Shown in pieces: positions 45,754 through 54,551 of a stretch of DNA of 64,000 nt. The first letter of the stretch is position 1; each line of letters opens with the position of its first letter. Below the pieces are notes generated by a model. The model worked only from the letters and a program-made list of their open reading frames with translations. It was not told where the DNA came from and did not search any database. The translations under genes were made by a program, and so were the position numbers. Source of the stretch: Vibrio sp. FE10 (GTDB lineage Bacteria > Pseudomonadota > Gammaproteobacteria > Enterobacterales > Vibrionaceae); NCBI RefSeq assembly GCF_030297155.1, contig NZ_AP028067.1, positions 2,108,001 through 2,172,000 of the forward strand. The letters are read 5' to 3'.

Positions 45754-46731
45754 ATGAAAAAGCTATTCCCCCTTACTGCTGTCGCTTTATTCTCAACCAG
45801 CGTTTTTGCAGCGCCAACTATCGTCACGGAAGATAATTTTGCTCAGGCATACACCAACATGCGTCTCGGCGCGGTCGTAGAGAAAGCCGGTGGTATCAAT
45901 ACATTCTTTGAGATGCCAGTACCGAGCAGCGTTCCTGAAGAACAGTTCGTTGTACGAATGAATCGAGACACTTTTTACTCCGTTTCTGTCATCGATATGT
46001 CGAACGATGATGTTTACGTGACGGTTCCAGAAACTGACCAATATGTGTCACTGCAAGTCGTGGACGAAAACCACGAGACTCAGCCAATGATCTACGGTTC
46101 AGGTCGTCATAAAATCAGCGCAAAAACCGACCACGCATTTGTCATTGTCCGTGCTCTTGAAGATGACGCACGCCGTAACCTGAAAATTGAAACCGGCAGT
46201 GAGAAACCGTTTGAAGTAAAAGAGTGGGATATGGCGTCGTTCAGTGCCACGGATAAAGCTGGCAACATCGATTTCAGTGACGGATATGACCAATCAAAAG
46301 CGTTTGGTAACAAAGAAAGCGGCCAAACTGATTATATGAATTATGTTGGCGCAGCTGGCGGTTGGGGTGGCGCGATGGTCGAAGACAATATCTACCAAAC
46401 CAGCCAGTACTTCGATGCGAATGCATGTTATGAGACGACTTTCAAAGATCCAAAGGCAGGTTCATTCTGGTCAGCGACGGTATATAACGCTGATGGTCGA
46501 ATGTTTAACGATAAAGCCAATATTTCGAGTGAAATGGCACCCGTTATGAATAGCGATGGAACCTACACTCTCCGCTTTGGGTGTGAAGGTCAGCCAAACA
46601 ATATCCCAACGATGGAAGGTAATAAGACCGGAAAATTTAATGTTCTTGTGCGCCATTACAATCCTAGCGAGCCCGTAAGCAAGGGCGAGAAAGGTTACAA
46701 TCCAGCAGTTATGATTAAGAAAGCAGGCTAA
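45754..46731 (+). CDS. exported DUF1254-domain protein
   Basis: 325 residues with a 19-residue signal peptide (cleavage after TSVFA). The mature part has DUF1254 (about 25-130, NRDTFYSVSVIDMSNDDVYVTVPE) and DUF1214-like sequence at the C-terminus (SFWSATVYNADGRMF ... GKFNVLVRHYNPSEP). The family is widespread, periplasmic and without known function. Divergent from the LysR regulator; terminator follows. Confidence 0.9.
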   Translation: MKKLFPLTAVALFSTSVFAAPTIVTEDNFAQAYTNMRLGAVVEKAGGINTFFEMPVPSSVPEEQFVVRMNRDTFYSVSVIDMSNDDVYVTVPETDQYVSLQVVDENHETQPMIYGSGRHKISAKTDHAFVIVRALEDDARRNLKIETGSEKPFEVKEWDMASFSATDKAGNIDFSDGYDQSKAFGNKESGQTDYMNYVGAAGGWGGAMVEDNIYQTSQYFDANACYETTFKDPKAGSFWSATVYNADGRMFNDKANISSEMAPVMNSDGTYTLRFGCEGQPNNIPTMEGNKTGKFNVLVRHYNPSEPVSKGEKGYNPAVMIKKAG

Positions 46732-46790
46732 CTTAAGTCATCAAATTGATGCTAGCCAACGCAAGTGAACGAACATAACTCATGAAAAGC

Positions 46791-46840
46791 GACGTGATAC
46801 CGAGTAAGCAAAGTGCTTCAAAGGTATCGCGTCTTTTTTT
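46791..46840 (+). terminator. terminator of the DUF1254 gene
   Basis: GACGTGATACC (46791-46801) pairs with GGTATCGCGTC (46823-46833), one G-U, with an inner AAGCA/TGCTT stem, then seven T. Confidence 0.85.
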
Positions 46841-47073
46841 TATGACTGTTTTCAAATAAGAACAGGTAAAGCCAATGTGTGTGTTTCCTTTTCAATTGAT
46901 GGCTTTAAATGAATCGCTTTCAATGAAAAGGAATGGGGCAAAATTAGGTAAGCTGAGATTTCACAAACTTGAAGATAGACAAAAACAGCTTACAGAGTAT
47001 TGCATTAGGAGCTAGGCAGCACTGCCGCCTGATGTAAACCATCAAATCATCAGCCAGCGCTGCTAAACAAAAA

Positions 47074-47355
47074 CTATAGAACGGTAACGCCTTCAATCTC
47101 GATCACTGAGTTAGCGTTCGCTCTCTCGATTATTTTTAATAAGGTTGTTTGAATGAGCTCATTGTCTCTGATTTCAGTTTCACATGAGAAGCGCTCTTCT
47201 TGGACACTGTCGCCCTCGCCTAACGTGAATTGAACAGCCACTTCAGTCGCGCATTCTTTGGTAGCGCCATAGTACGCTAGAGTGATTTTAGGGTAACCGT
47301 TGAATCCCTTTTTGACCTGTTTAGCGATACGTTTTTTAGCTTTATCCAAGTTCAT
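47074..47355 (-). CDS. small hypothetical protein
   Basis: 93 residues. Basic N-terminus (MNLDKAKKRIAKQVKKG), then a beta-rich domain (KITLAYYGATKECATEVAVQFTLGEGDSVQEERFSCETE) and a C-terminal helix. Not recognised. ACAGGAAGT before the ATG makes it credible. Confidence 0.65.
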   Translation of the reverse strand: MNLDKAKKRIAKQVKKGFNGYPKITLAYYGATKECATEVAVQFTLGEGDSVQEERFSCETEIRDNELIQTTLLKIIERANANSVIEIEGVTVL

Positions 47356-47511
47356 ACTACTTCCTGTTTAATAGTGTTCCTAAGACCAATATAACGCCCT
47401 ATTCAATCGTAAACCAACACAAATCTGAACCTTACGTAAAACACCTTCACTGTAAAATTATTAAGGGATGAAAATGCCAAGTAATAGGAATTAACTTCCA
47501 GTGCTTAGCTA

Positions 47512-48018
47512 TCAATCTAACTCTGCGTTAAACCTCTTTTCTAACCACATAGAACTGATGTACTGCCCGTTTTTCTTTGCGTACTCTTTGAATACGCCGA
47601 CTTCTCGAAAACCAAAACTCTTGTGTAACGCAATTGAAGCATCATTTGGTAACGCGACACCAGACAAGGCTCTATGAACACCGTGGGTGCTAATGGATGA
47701 AAACAACTGAGAATACAATTTCGAACCTAAGCCTTTACCTGTCGCTTCTTCCGCCAGATAAACGGTGACTTCGACAGTATCTTCAAATGCTGACATCGCT
47801 CTGTACTGTTGAGAACAGGCGAAACCTAATAACGCACCATTTTCTGTCGCGACATAAAGCTGATGTTTACTGTTGTTTGAAAACTGAGCGAACCACTGTT
47901 GGCGATTTTCCAACGTAAATTCCTCTTCTTCAAATCGAGCATTGGTGTGTTTAATATAGAAGTTGAAGATATCCGTGATGCCTGCAATATCAGGTAATGC
48001 CCCTACTCTGATTTCCAT
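47512..48018 (-). CDS. GNAT acetyltransferase, phosphinothricin-acetyltransferase type
   Basis: 168 residues. MEIRVGALPDIAGITDIFNFYIKHTNARFEEEEFT is the typical start of the Pat/YncA branch. The acetyl-CoA loop is EATGKGLGSKL (near 92-102), and NDASIALHKSFGFREVGVFKEYAKKNG matches the family C-terminus. Homologues acetylate methionine sulfone/sulfoximine or related amines; the substrate here is unknown. Confidence 0.92.
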   Translation of the reverse strand: MEIRVGALPDIAGITDIFNFYIKHTNARFEEEEFTLENRQQWFAQFSNNSKHQLYVATENGALLGFACSQQYRAMSAFEDTVEVTVYLAEEATGKGLGSKLYSQLFSSISTHGVHRALSGVALPNDASIALHKSFGFREVGVFKEYAKKNGQYISSMWLEKRFNAELD

Positions 48019-48117
48019 GTAATGTCCTTTTTAATTGGTGCACTAAACACTAAAACCAATACATAGAAAATTGCCAAATATGTTGAGTTATCTTTGGAGT
48101 ATTAGTTTTGCGTATTC

Positions 48118-48684
48118 CTACCAGTTGTACTCCATTTGCCGAGCAACTACCTTGGCAAATTCTAAACCATAGCGCTCAGATATCAGATGTAAGCTCATAT
48201 CTATACCAGCAGAAATACCACCTGAAGTTGTGAATTTACCTGATGTCACCCAGCGCTGATCGGCAGTCACATTTAAATCAGGGAACTGTAATGCTAAGTC
48301 GGAAATATCTTCCCAATGGGTAGTGACAGTGAGCCCCTTGAGTAAACCAGCTTTAGCCAATAGAAACACGCCAGTACAAACTGACACAACTTGTTCAGCA
48401 TTTGGCTCAACAGATACCAACCAATCCAGTACATTCGACTTGTTCATCTCGTCAGTATGCACACCGCCAACTACCATTAACAAATCTATCTCTGGATGAT
48501 TTTGTAACGAGTAATCAGGCAAAACTTTAAACCCACCACGGGCTACAACTGGCTCGGTGTGCTCAGAAACCATGAATACATTTAGATCTTCAGCACCTAA
48601 ACGCTTTGCCGTACTAAAGACTTCAAATGGGCCAGAGAAGTCGAGAACTTCTGCTTGATTATAAATATAGATACCGATGTTCAT
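48118..48684 (-). CDS. DJ-1/PfpI-family protein, isonitrile-hydratase-like
   Basis: 188 residues, flavodoxin-like DJ-1/PfpI fold. DFSGPFEVFSTAKRLG (15-30), GGVHTDEMN and the nucleophile elbow SVCTGVFLLAKAGLLKG with Cys103 point to the InhA/AraC-N-like branch. TTHWEDI and RWVTSGKFTTSGGISAGID follow in the usual order. No DNA-binding domain is attached. Activity unknown. Confidence 0.9.
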   Translation of the reverse strand: MNIGIYIYNQAEVLDFSGPFEVFSTAKRLGAEDLNVFMVSEHTEPVVARGGFKVLPDYSLQNHPEIDLLMVVGGVHTDEMNKSNVLDWLVSVEPNAEQVVSVCTGVFLLAKAGLLKGLTVTTHWEDISDLALQFPDLNVTADQRWVTSGKFTTSGGISAGIDMSLHLISERYGLEFAKVVARQMEYNW

Positions 48685-48790
48685 TGTACCTCCATGTACA
48701 AAATGATGAATGTTTAAACTTACCTTCTCATCTTATTTAACTAATTAACACACCTATTTAAGAACTCGTATATGCAGACATTTGACTTGT

Positions 48791-49216
48791 TCAGAGCTTC
48801 CTATTTTCAACTGCGATAGAAAGGAGATGTGCCTGTATAACAGATATCGTGAACACGATTAACGGTACGACTATTGAAAATAACGAGACGAAAATTATAA
48901 AGCCAGACATAAACAATTTATCAATGTAACCAGTGCTATGAGCCCAACCCGCAACGTGGCCGTCGGCAAAAAGACCGAATGCACCATAGTAATAAAATGC
49001 ATAAATCACAGCAGACTTATGCCATGAACCTCGCTGAAGGTCATCTATTGTATAAATCGATGCGAAGCCTGCTAAAACAACGCCCAACCATAAGAACACA
49101 AAGTCGGTCGGGTAAACGGATGCTGTGGCTAGATAGTCTCCTCGAGAACTTAGCCATACAATTACAAACCCTATAGTCAGCGTAATTAACGCATTTTTAA
49201 TTATTAACCATCTCAT
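48791..49216 (-). CDS. four-helix membrane protein, unknown
   Basis: 141 residues with four hydrophobic stretches (about 8-26, 38-56, 68-86 and 102-130). No family recognised. A strong GGAGGAA precedes the ATG, supporting a real gene. Function unknown. Confidence 0.7.
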   Translation of the reverse strand: MRWLIIKNALITLTIGFVIVWLSSRGDYLATASVYPTDFVFLWLGVVLAGFASIYTIDDLQRGSWHKSAVIYAFYYYGAFGLFADGHVAGWAHSTGYIDKLFMSGFIIFVSLFSIVVPLIVFTISVIQAHLLSIAVENRKL

Positions 49217-49389
49217 ACTTTCCTCCTGGATTTAGTATGGATAGGTGCCAATATAGGATTGTGTGAAAACCCGATCTTTTCGAGCCGCCTCAATAAAATT
49301 GGGGAGAGAAGTCAACATGCCTTAAGCATTGGGCAACACCAAGCACGTAGCGCATCATCACTGTGCGATTCAAAGACTCGAAAGCTCGA

Positions 49390-49797
49390 TTAGCTTGTGC
49401 GCCCTTCTGAATGTTTTGGTAAGTCTGGCTGTAATTCACACCAGTTCGCTTTGTATTTTGTATAAATCTGAGCATCAATTTTGACAGGAATATCGACATC
49501 GAACGTTGATATCGCCAACTCGATATTTTCAAGAGGTTCACCTTGTACTCTGAAGCCAAGGCTTGATCCACAGTTGGAGCAGAATGTTCGTGTTGTGCCG
49601 TTTGATGCGACAAACTCTTTGAGTCGATCTTTGCCTGAAAGCCAACTTAAGCCTTGTACGCCAACTAACGTACCGAAAGCGGCGCCATGAAATTTTCGGC
49701 ACATCGAACAATGGCAGTTTGCTGCTTTTTCGCTGAACCCTTCAACCGAAAAACGAACACTTCCACACAAACACGAACCTTTAAAATCTGTACTCAT
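49390..49797 (-). CDS. GFA-family (CENP-V/GFA) zinc protein, second copy
   Basis: 135 residues with CLCGSVRFS (9-17), CHCSMCRKFHG (28-38) and FCSNCGSSLGF (near 71-81), the zinc-binding Cys pattern of the family. Different in sequence from the GFA protein at 39130-39546. Substrate unknown. Confidence 0.9.
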   Translation of the reverse strand: MSTDFKGSCLCGSVRFSVEGFSEKAANCHCSMCRKFHGAAFGTLVGVQGLSWLSGKDRLKEFVASNGTTRTFCSNCGSSLGFRVQGEPLENIELAISTFDVDIPVKIDAQIYTKYKANWCELQPDLPKHSEGRTS

Positions 49798-49852
49798 CCT
49801 GAGCCTCCTTCCCTTTCATATACTGAGTTAACCCACTGGTTAAAGTAGGCTT

Positions 49853-50353
49853 CTAACCATTTAACGCATTGCGCCAATATTGCACCGTTTTATCAGACAC
49901 AGAACCGGTTTCATTCGCTGTTGCGATCAAGAAGTCACATAAGTTGGTCGCAACCTCTTCATTGCCTAACAAGTATAAACTGCGAATGACTCGTGTTAGT
50001 CGAAGCTGGTTATGGTCATGATTTTTAAGCCATACATGGTTCGCAGGGCTACGTGGCAACAATGACGATATCTCACTTCCATCTCGCTGCATTCCCCAAA
50101 ACTCAAGCATCAGGTCAAGCACTTGTAGGTGAGCTGTGCGGAGGTCTTCTGAGTTAGAAAAAATCGCCCTATCTTCTTGAGTAACCAACGGTGCATGTTG
50201 ATTAAACTTAGTCCCTTCATCGATTGGGAAAAACACTTGAATATACTTATGGTCATGCTCCAACCAAAAATGATTGTAAGCCAATAACTGTTCTATATTT
50301 CGACCAAATTTATCTAGCACTTCACCAGAGATAAAGCGAGCGATCTCACTCAT
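49853..50353 (-). CDS. opioid-growth-factor-receptor (OGFr) domain protein
   Basis: 166 residues containing the OGFr conserved domain, visible as YNHFWLEHDHKYIQVFFPI (about 26-44) and the His-Asn-rich region NHDHNQLRLTRVIRSLYLLG. The family was named for a vertebrate receptor but is common in bacteria, where its role is unknown. No signal peptide or membrane helix, so cytoplasmic. Confidence 0.85.
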   Translation of the reverse strand: MSEIARFISGEVLDKFGRNIEQLLAYNHFWLEHDHKYIQVFFPIDEGTKFNQHAPLVTQEDRAIFSNSEDLRTAHLQVLDLMLEFWGMQRDGSEISSLLPRSPANHVWLKNHDHNQLRLTRVIRSLYLLGNEEVATNLCDFLIATANETGSVSDKTVQYWRNALNG

Positions 50354-50508
50354 TTTAAAATCCTACTGACTATAAACCCCCACTTGTGGGCGAATGCATT
50401 ATTACGCAGTAAGCCGTGAAAAGCCTAGTCCTTTACGTTGTAAGTACCGATCTTACTTCGAACTCCACATACCACGCATTAGGAATCATTTTCGAATACT
50501 TTCGACTC

Positions 50509-50609
50509 ACTTTTCTAACAGACGACACTGGTATTCTGCGACATATTTTGGCTCTGCTGCATGTTCAAGGAAGCGTTCATGAAGAAAAAACAATGCATCC
50601 ACTGGCATT
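50509..50609 (-). pseudogene. detached 3' end of a paralogue of the unknown gene at 54552
   Basis: On the minus strand this reads DALFFLHERFLEHAAEPKYV ... QCRLLEK then stop, matching the C-terminus of the 296-residue protein encoded at 54552-55442 (DALCFLHERFPEHALELKHI ... QCRLLEK). DNA identity is roughly three quarters by eye, with most changes silent or conservative; a TAG lies directly upstream in frame. It is therefore a truncated, older copy separated from its relative by the kinase-regulator-transporter genes. Confidence 0.85.
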
Positions 50610-50853
50610 ACCTAGAGGCAGGAATGGCACTAATGTGGTGTATAAAGACTATGCATTAGCTTCAATTTTGGTTGGCGTTGGCGTTGGCGTTGGCGTAGCG
50701 TATAAGTTTTAGATTTAAGCCAGCAACCAGTGTGTTAATAACTGAGTACTAAAACCTGAACGGCTAAAAGAGATAGGTAATATATGCACCGATAGATTAC
50801 ATCTTTCAAAGACAAAACCCTTCAGAAAGCGTCCTTCGGTGCATACAATTTCA

Positions 50854-50886
50854 AGCGACTTACATTAGTGACTAATGTAAGTCGCT
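50854..50886. terminator. perfect 15-bp palindrome after the response regulator gene
   Basis: AGCGACTTACATTAG and CTAATGTAAGTCGCT pair perfectly around TGA. It starts 12 bp after the stop of the minus-strand response regulator. The T tract is weak, so either a terminator or a mRNA 3' hairpin. Confidence 0.55.
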
Positions 50887-50897
50887 AACATAAGAGA

Positions 50898-51371
50898 CTA
50901 ACGCAAGCGTCTCAACACAACCTGCTGGTCGAGCTCATTCTGATAGTCCGTGTAATCAAGTCCTTGATCAAATATGTACTCAGTGACAAGAGTACGAATG
51001 CACTCAACTAACGTGCTTGCTTGCCAAGGCTTTTCAAAGTAACGGTCGATACCTGCTGCATTAATCGCATTGATGGTATCGGTGTGAGTGGCCTGCCCCG
51101 TAAGAAGAATTTTCTTTGTATTCGGAAAGCGGCTGTCATGGAACACGTCAGTGAGTAACTCCACACCCGTTTTCCCTGGCATCACATGATCAGACACGAT
51201 GACGGTAATGTGTTCGCCTTCTGCGTCAAGTTCATCAATGAGATCAAGCACTTCTTGCGCTGATTCACAATCTTCAATATTCAGCCAACTCGCCAGCGGC
51301 TCTAAATCTTGTATCACTGCGCTCAGTACTTCTCTCTGGTCATCGACACAGATTAAATTAAGCTTCTCCAT
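50898..51371 (-). CDS. response regulator, receiver domain only
   Basis: 157 residues: receiver domain at about 3-125 with DDQ at 10-12, phospho-acceptor Asp61 in VIVSDHVMPGKTG, Thr in LLTGQA and Lys in YFEKPW. The C-terminal ~30 residues have no output domain. The ATG 51369-51371 follows GAGGGTG and overlaps the kinase stop by 14 bp; a GTG six bases earlier is possible. It probably works with that kinase by phosphotransfer or protein contact, not DNA binding. Confidence 0.9.
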   Translation of the reverse strand: MEKLNLICVDDQREVLSAVIQDLEPLASWLNIEDCESAQEVLDLIDELDAEGEHITVIVSDHVMPGKTGVELLTDVFHDSRFPNTKKILLTGQATHTDTINAINAAGIDRYFEKPWQASTLVECIRTLVTEYIFDQGLDYTDYQNELDQQVVLRRLR

Positions 51372-52713
51372 GTTCACCCTCTACTGGTAACTTGATTCTA
51401 AATACAGTTTTAGAAGCATCACTTTTCACAACGATACTTCCGCCATAACCCGCCACAATCCGCTTAACTATTGATAAACCCAAGCCCAATCCAAACGATA
51501 AACCACCTTTTTTCGTGGTGAAGTTGGGCTGAAATATCTTTCTACGAGTCACCTCGTCTATCTCAGGGCCGTTATTCGTGATCGTAACTAATATTCTTTT
51601 CTTACTTAATCTGGTTTGAATTTCTATTGCAGCATCGTCTGACTTCGACATTGCATCACAAGCATTCTTTACAATGTTGACCCAAATCTGAACGAGCTCT
51701 GTTTTCGAGCCTTTAAAAGACGGTAAATCCGCAGGACTCAATCGCACAGACACTCTACGTAACTCACTTTGTAACAACGATAAGGCATGGTTAATGGAGT
51801 CGTTAATATCAACCGCTTCTTCGGTGTCAATATCAACTCTGCCAAGTTGTTTAACCGATTTTACAATGCCGACAGTGTGTCTAGATGCCAAGCGTAAATC
51901 ATGTAAATCACAGCCCATCTGCCAAAAGCGAATCGCTTCTTCTGGGTTTTTCAGCCAATGTTTTGAAATAACGTCTGTTGCAGATAAAGCGTCAATTGGA
52001 ATCGCCTTCGCAAGAGAGCGAGCAATGTTTTTGTCTAAACCATATTTTCTTTCAAATTGTCGCCCACGTGTTCGCGCTTCTGACGACGTCGTTTTCTGAC
52101 CATGCATTAACCCAAAATCGAAAAATTGACTGGCTTCTGGATGCACTTCTTCAAGCAGATCCATGATGACCGTTTCAAGTCGGCCAGATTTACTATTTAC
52201 TACACCAATAGCGTTGTTAAGCTCATGGGCAATCCCCGCAGCCAATTGACCCAAGGTCGTCATTTGCTCAGCAGTATGTAACTTCTCTAGCGCTTTTTGT
52301 TTCGCTATCGCTTCTTGTGTTGCACGGCGTTGACGACGCGACAACTCATTGACAATCACAGGTGTGAACTGTGCGGTAAGAGGACCAAATTTACGTTCAT
52401 CTTCTGCAGGCGTGTCTTTATCGATCCACGCTAACTCAACATCGGTTTTAGCAACAACCGTTGAAGATGCTGTCCAATTACCTGAAAAGAAGCTATGAAC
52501 GCCTATAAAAGCCCCACTACCCGCGCTAAATACTCGCACTTGCGGTGTATTCACATCGGTATAAAACCCTTCAAGTTCTCCACTAAACACATAATATAAA
52601 CGTGTGTTTAACGCTGATTGTTCAATAATGGTGTTACCGGCACGGCACGTCACCCGACGTTCTGTCTGATTAAAATAACGATCGATAAGTGCTTCTAGCT
52701 TTTGTTGATACAC
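51358..52713 (-). CDS. soluble histidine kinase with cyclic-nucleotide-binding-like sensor domain
   Basis: 451 residues, no membrane helix. N-terminal Crp-like beta-roll at about 20-105 (IIEQSALNTRLYYVFSGELEGFY), a coiled linker, dimerisation/phospho-acceptor helix with His163 in GQLAAGIAHELNNAIG, and a C-terminal ATPase domain with IVKNACDAMSKS, NNGPEID and GLGLGLSIVKRIV. The sensor should see a small ligand in the cytoplasm; the residues that bind cAMP are not evident. It lies six bases after the DASS transporter gene and overlaps the regulator, forming one operon. Confidence 0.9.
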   Translation of the reverse strand: MYQQKLEALIDRYFNQTERRVTCRAGNTIIEQSALNTRLYYVFSGELEGFYTDVNTPQVRVFSAGSGAFIGVHSFFSGNWTASSTVVAKTDVELAWIDKDTPAEDERKFGPLTAQFTPVIVNELSRRQRRATQEAIAKQKALEKLHTAEQMTTLGQLAAGIAHELNNAIGVVNSKSGRLETVIMDLLEEVHPEASQFFDFGLMHGQKTTSSEARTRGRQFERKYGLDKNIARSLAKAIPIDALSATDVISKHWLKNPEEAIRFWQMGCDLHDLRLASRHTVGIVKSVKQLGRVDIDTEEAVDINDSINHALSLLQSELRRVSVRLSPADLPSFKGSKTELVQIWVNIVKNACDAMSKSDDAAIEIQTRLSKKRILVTITNNGPEIDEVTRRKIFQPNFTTKKGGLSFGLGLGLSIVKRIVAGYGGSIVVKSDASKTVFRIKLPVEGEHGEA

Positions 52714-52719
52714 GTATCG

Positions 52720-54138
52720 TTATCCTATGTGACCAATTGAATGTAGCACCCACACCATAACAAAACTCAGTAGCACACCAACCACACCCAAAATAATACC
52801 GATTCTGGCCATTTGATTACTTTGCACATGACCAGTGGCATGAGCCAACGCATTCGGTGGCGTACTGATTGGCAGCGACATACCTAATGAAGCGGCAAAA
52901 GTCACAACCAGAATTAACGTTAACTCACCGCCTAGTGGCGTGAGTGAAGCCATAGACGAACCTAATGCAGCCATAATTGGCATTAACAAGTTAGCCGTTG
53001 CGGTATGAGACATAAAGTTTGCCATTACCAAACACAAGAACGCCGCTCCAAACAACACCACATAGGGTGAGTAAGTATCAAACGGAATACTGTGTACCAC
53101 CAGCCTTGCTAAACCAGTTTTATCGAGAGCTAAACCAAGCGCAATACCACCTGATACAAGCCACAATACGTCCCAAGAAATTTTCTTCAGGTCTTCTTTA
53201 TTGATGATCCCAGAGAGAGAGAACACAGCAACAGGAATCAGAGCGACGGTGTAAGAATTCATGCCATGGCTTGAGCCCATTAACCAAAGAATGATGGTCA
53301 GCGCAAAAGTGACGTACACCGCAATGGCTTTGGGCGTTTTAAGGAATTTACCTTTAATGCTTAGCTCGATTTTCTTTTGGTCAGCTTTGTACATAAAGCC
53401 GATTAAAAACCACGCTAACGCCATCATAATAACGACAAACGGCACACCAAATGCCATCCATTCACCGAACGTAATGAGGTTATCACCAACTAAATATTTA
53501 AGTGCGATAGCGTTCGGCGGGGTACCGATCGGGGTACCAATGCCACCGATGTTAGCGGCAACAGGGATACAAAGCGCAAACGCTATACGTCCGGGGTCTT
53601 TCGGGCCAAACACAGCCAGTACTGGCGTTAAAATAGATAGCATCATTGCCGTTGTTGCCGTGTTAGACATAAACATCGAAAAGATACCAGTGATCAGCAT
53701 TAAGCCGAGCATCACAAACTTTGGGTCTTGTCCAAATGGCTTCAATAATACACGGGCTAAGTTTACGTCTAATCGATATTTAGTGGCAGCCATCGCTAAG
53801 AAGAAACCACCTAAAAACAGCATGATGATTGGGCTAGCGAATGTCGCCATGATATCGCTGTATTTTAACAGCTCACCAAAATGTTCTTCCCCATGATCAA
53901 ACCTTAAAAAGATCAGCCCTTTATCCGACAACATCAACAATTGCAGAACGATAATAACAACAGACGTCGCGTAAATCGGGATAGGCTCGAACACCCAGCA
54001 CAATGCCGCTAATAAAAAGATCGCGATAACGCGTTGTTGAATAATCGTAAGGCCTTCAAATGGAAACGCTGATAGCGGCATTACGAGGATAATGAAAGGA
54101 ATTAAAATAGGGATAATGTATTTAATATAGGGGCGCAT
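52720..54138 (-). CDS. DASS (SLC13) sodium/anion symporter
   Basis: 472 residues, about 11-12 membrane helices. Both family motifs are present: FMSNTATTAMMLSILTPV near 155 and FMSHTATANLLMPIMAAL near 385, the second with His in place of Asn. NANALALKYL-like G-T-P-P-N-A sequences (IGTPPNAIAL and ISTPPNALAH) follow each. Family members import di- or tricarboxylates or sulfate with Na+. The kinase and response regulator genes directly downstream probably tune its expression or activity. Confidence 0.92.
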   Translation of the reverse strand: MRPYIKYIIPILIPFIILVMPLSAFPFEGLTIIQQRVIAIFLLAALCWVFEPIPIYATSVVIIVLQLLMLSDKGLIFLRFDHGEEHFGELLKYSDIMATFASPIIMLFLGGFFLAMAATKYRLDVNLARVLLKPFGQDPKFVMLGLMLITGIFSMFMSNTATTAMMLSILTPVLAVFGPKDPGRIAFALCIPVAANIGGIGTPIGTPPNAIALKYLVGDNLITFGEWMAFGVPFVVIMMALAWFLIGFMYKADQKKIELSIKGKFLKTPKAIAVYVTFALTIILWLMGSSHGMNSYTVALIPVAVFSLSGIINKEDLKKISWDVLWLVSGGIALGLALDKTGLARLVVHSIPFDTYSPYVVLFGAAFLCLVMANFMSHTATANLLMPIMAALGSSMASLTPLGGELTLILVVTFAASLGMSLPISTPPNALAHATGHVQSNQMARIGIILGVVGVLLSFVMVWVLHSIGHIG

Positions 54139-54551
54139 AGCACAAAAACTCTTCCTGAGATAACAACTACTTAGAAATTAGATTTAAAGTTCTAATTTAG
54201 TCCGACAACGAATTATCGACCTCTTATCACTATCTCACTATCGGCTAGATCAATGATTCCGTAATCGCGATATCCCCTTTTTCGATTCTGTGCGCTACCT
54301 CTACGTTTGTATGTGATTTACTGTGGCAATTAAATTCCGAGAAACAAAAGGCAAACGTTCGCCTTTGCGTAGGAGATCCGTAATATGTGAGCCATATTTG
54401 ACACCGGATTGGCTTTCAGAAGTAAAGAGCATAGCTGCATTATCGAGTAGCTCTTTTTCTCAATTTGAGACCTGATTAGCGTGTAAGTTGTACTTCTGCG
54501 CTAACTAGACTGATAACGTTGCATAAGTTAAATGCAACGTCCTAATTAAAC
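54139..54551. other. intergenic region between the transporter and an unknown gene
   Basis: About 410 bp with no gene. It should hold the promoter of the transporter-kinase-regulator operon. No clear operator or terminator found. Confidence 0.4.

Larger units (their letters stand above)
50354..50897. other. intergenic region holding a gene remnant and short repeat
   Basis: 540 bp without an intact gene. It contains the remnant described at 50509-50609, a (GTTGGC)n repeat (about 50669-50695) encoding Val-Gly in a chance reading frame, and the perfect palindrome at 50854-50886. Confidence 0.6.

Noticed and set aside
49290-49613. 107-codon minus-strand ORF overlapping the GFA gene
   Set aside because: Overlaps the well-supported GFA-family gene in another frame and has no domain.
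27666-50353. Superintegron cassette array
   Set aside because: Gene types fit, but no integrase gene and no recognisable attC sites (conserved ends and long imperfect palindrome) were seen between genes; many spacers are too short or unstructured.
50416-50712. 98-codon plus-strand ORF ending in a Val-Gly repeat
   Set aside because: It runs antisense through the gene remnant at 50509-50609 and through a hexanucleotide repeat; no independent support.
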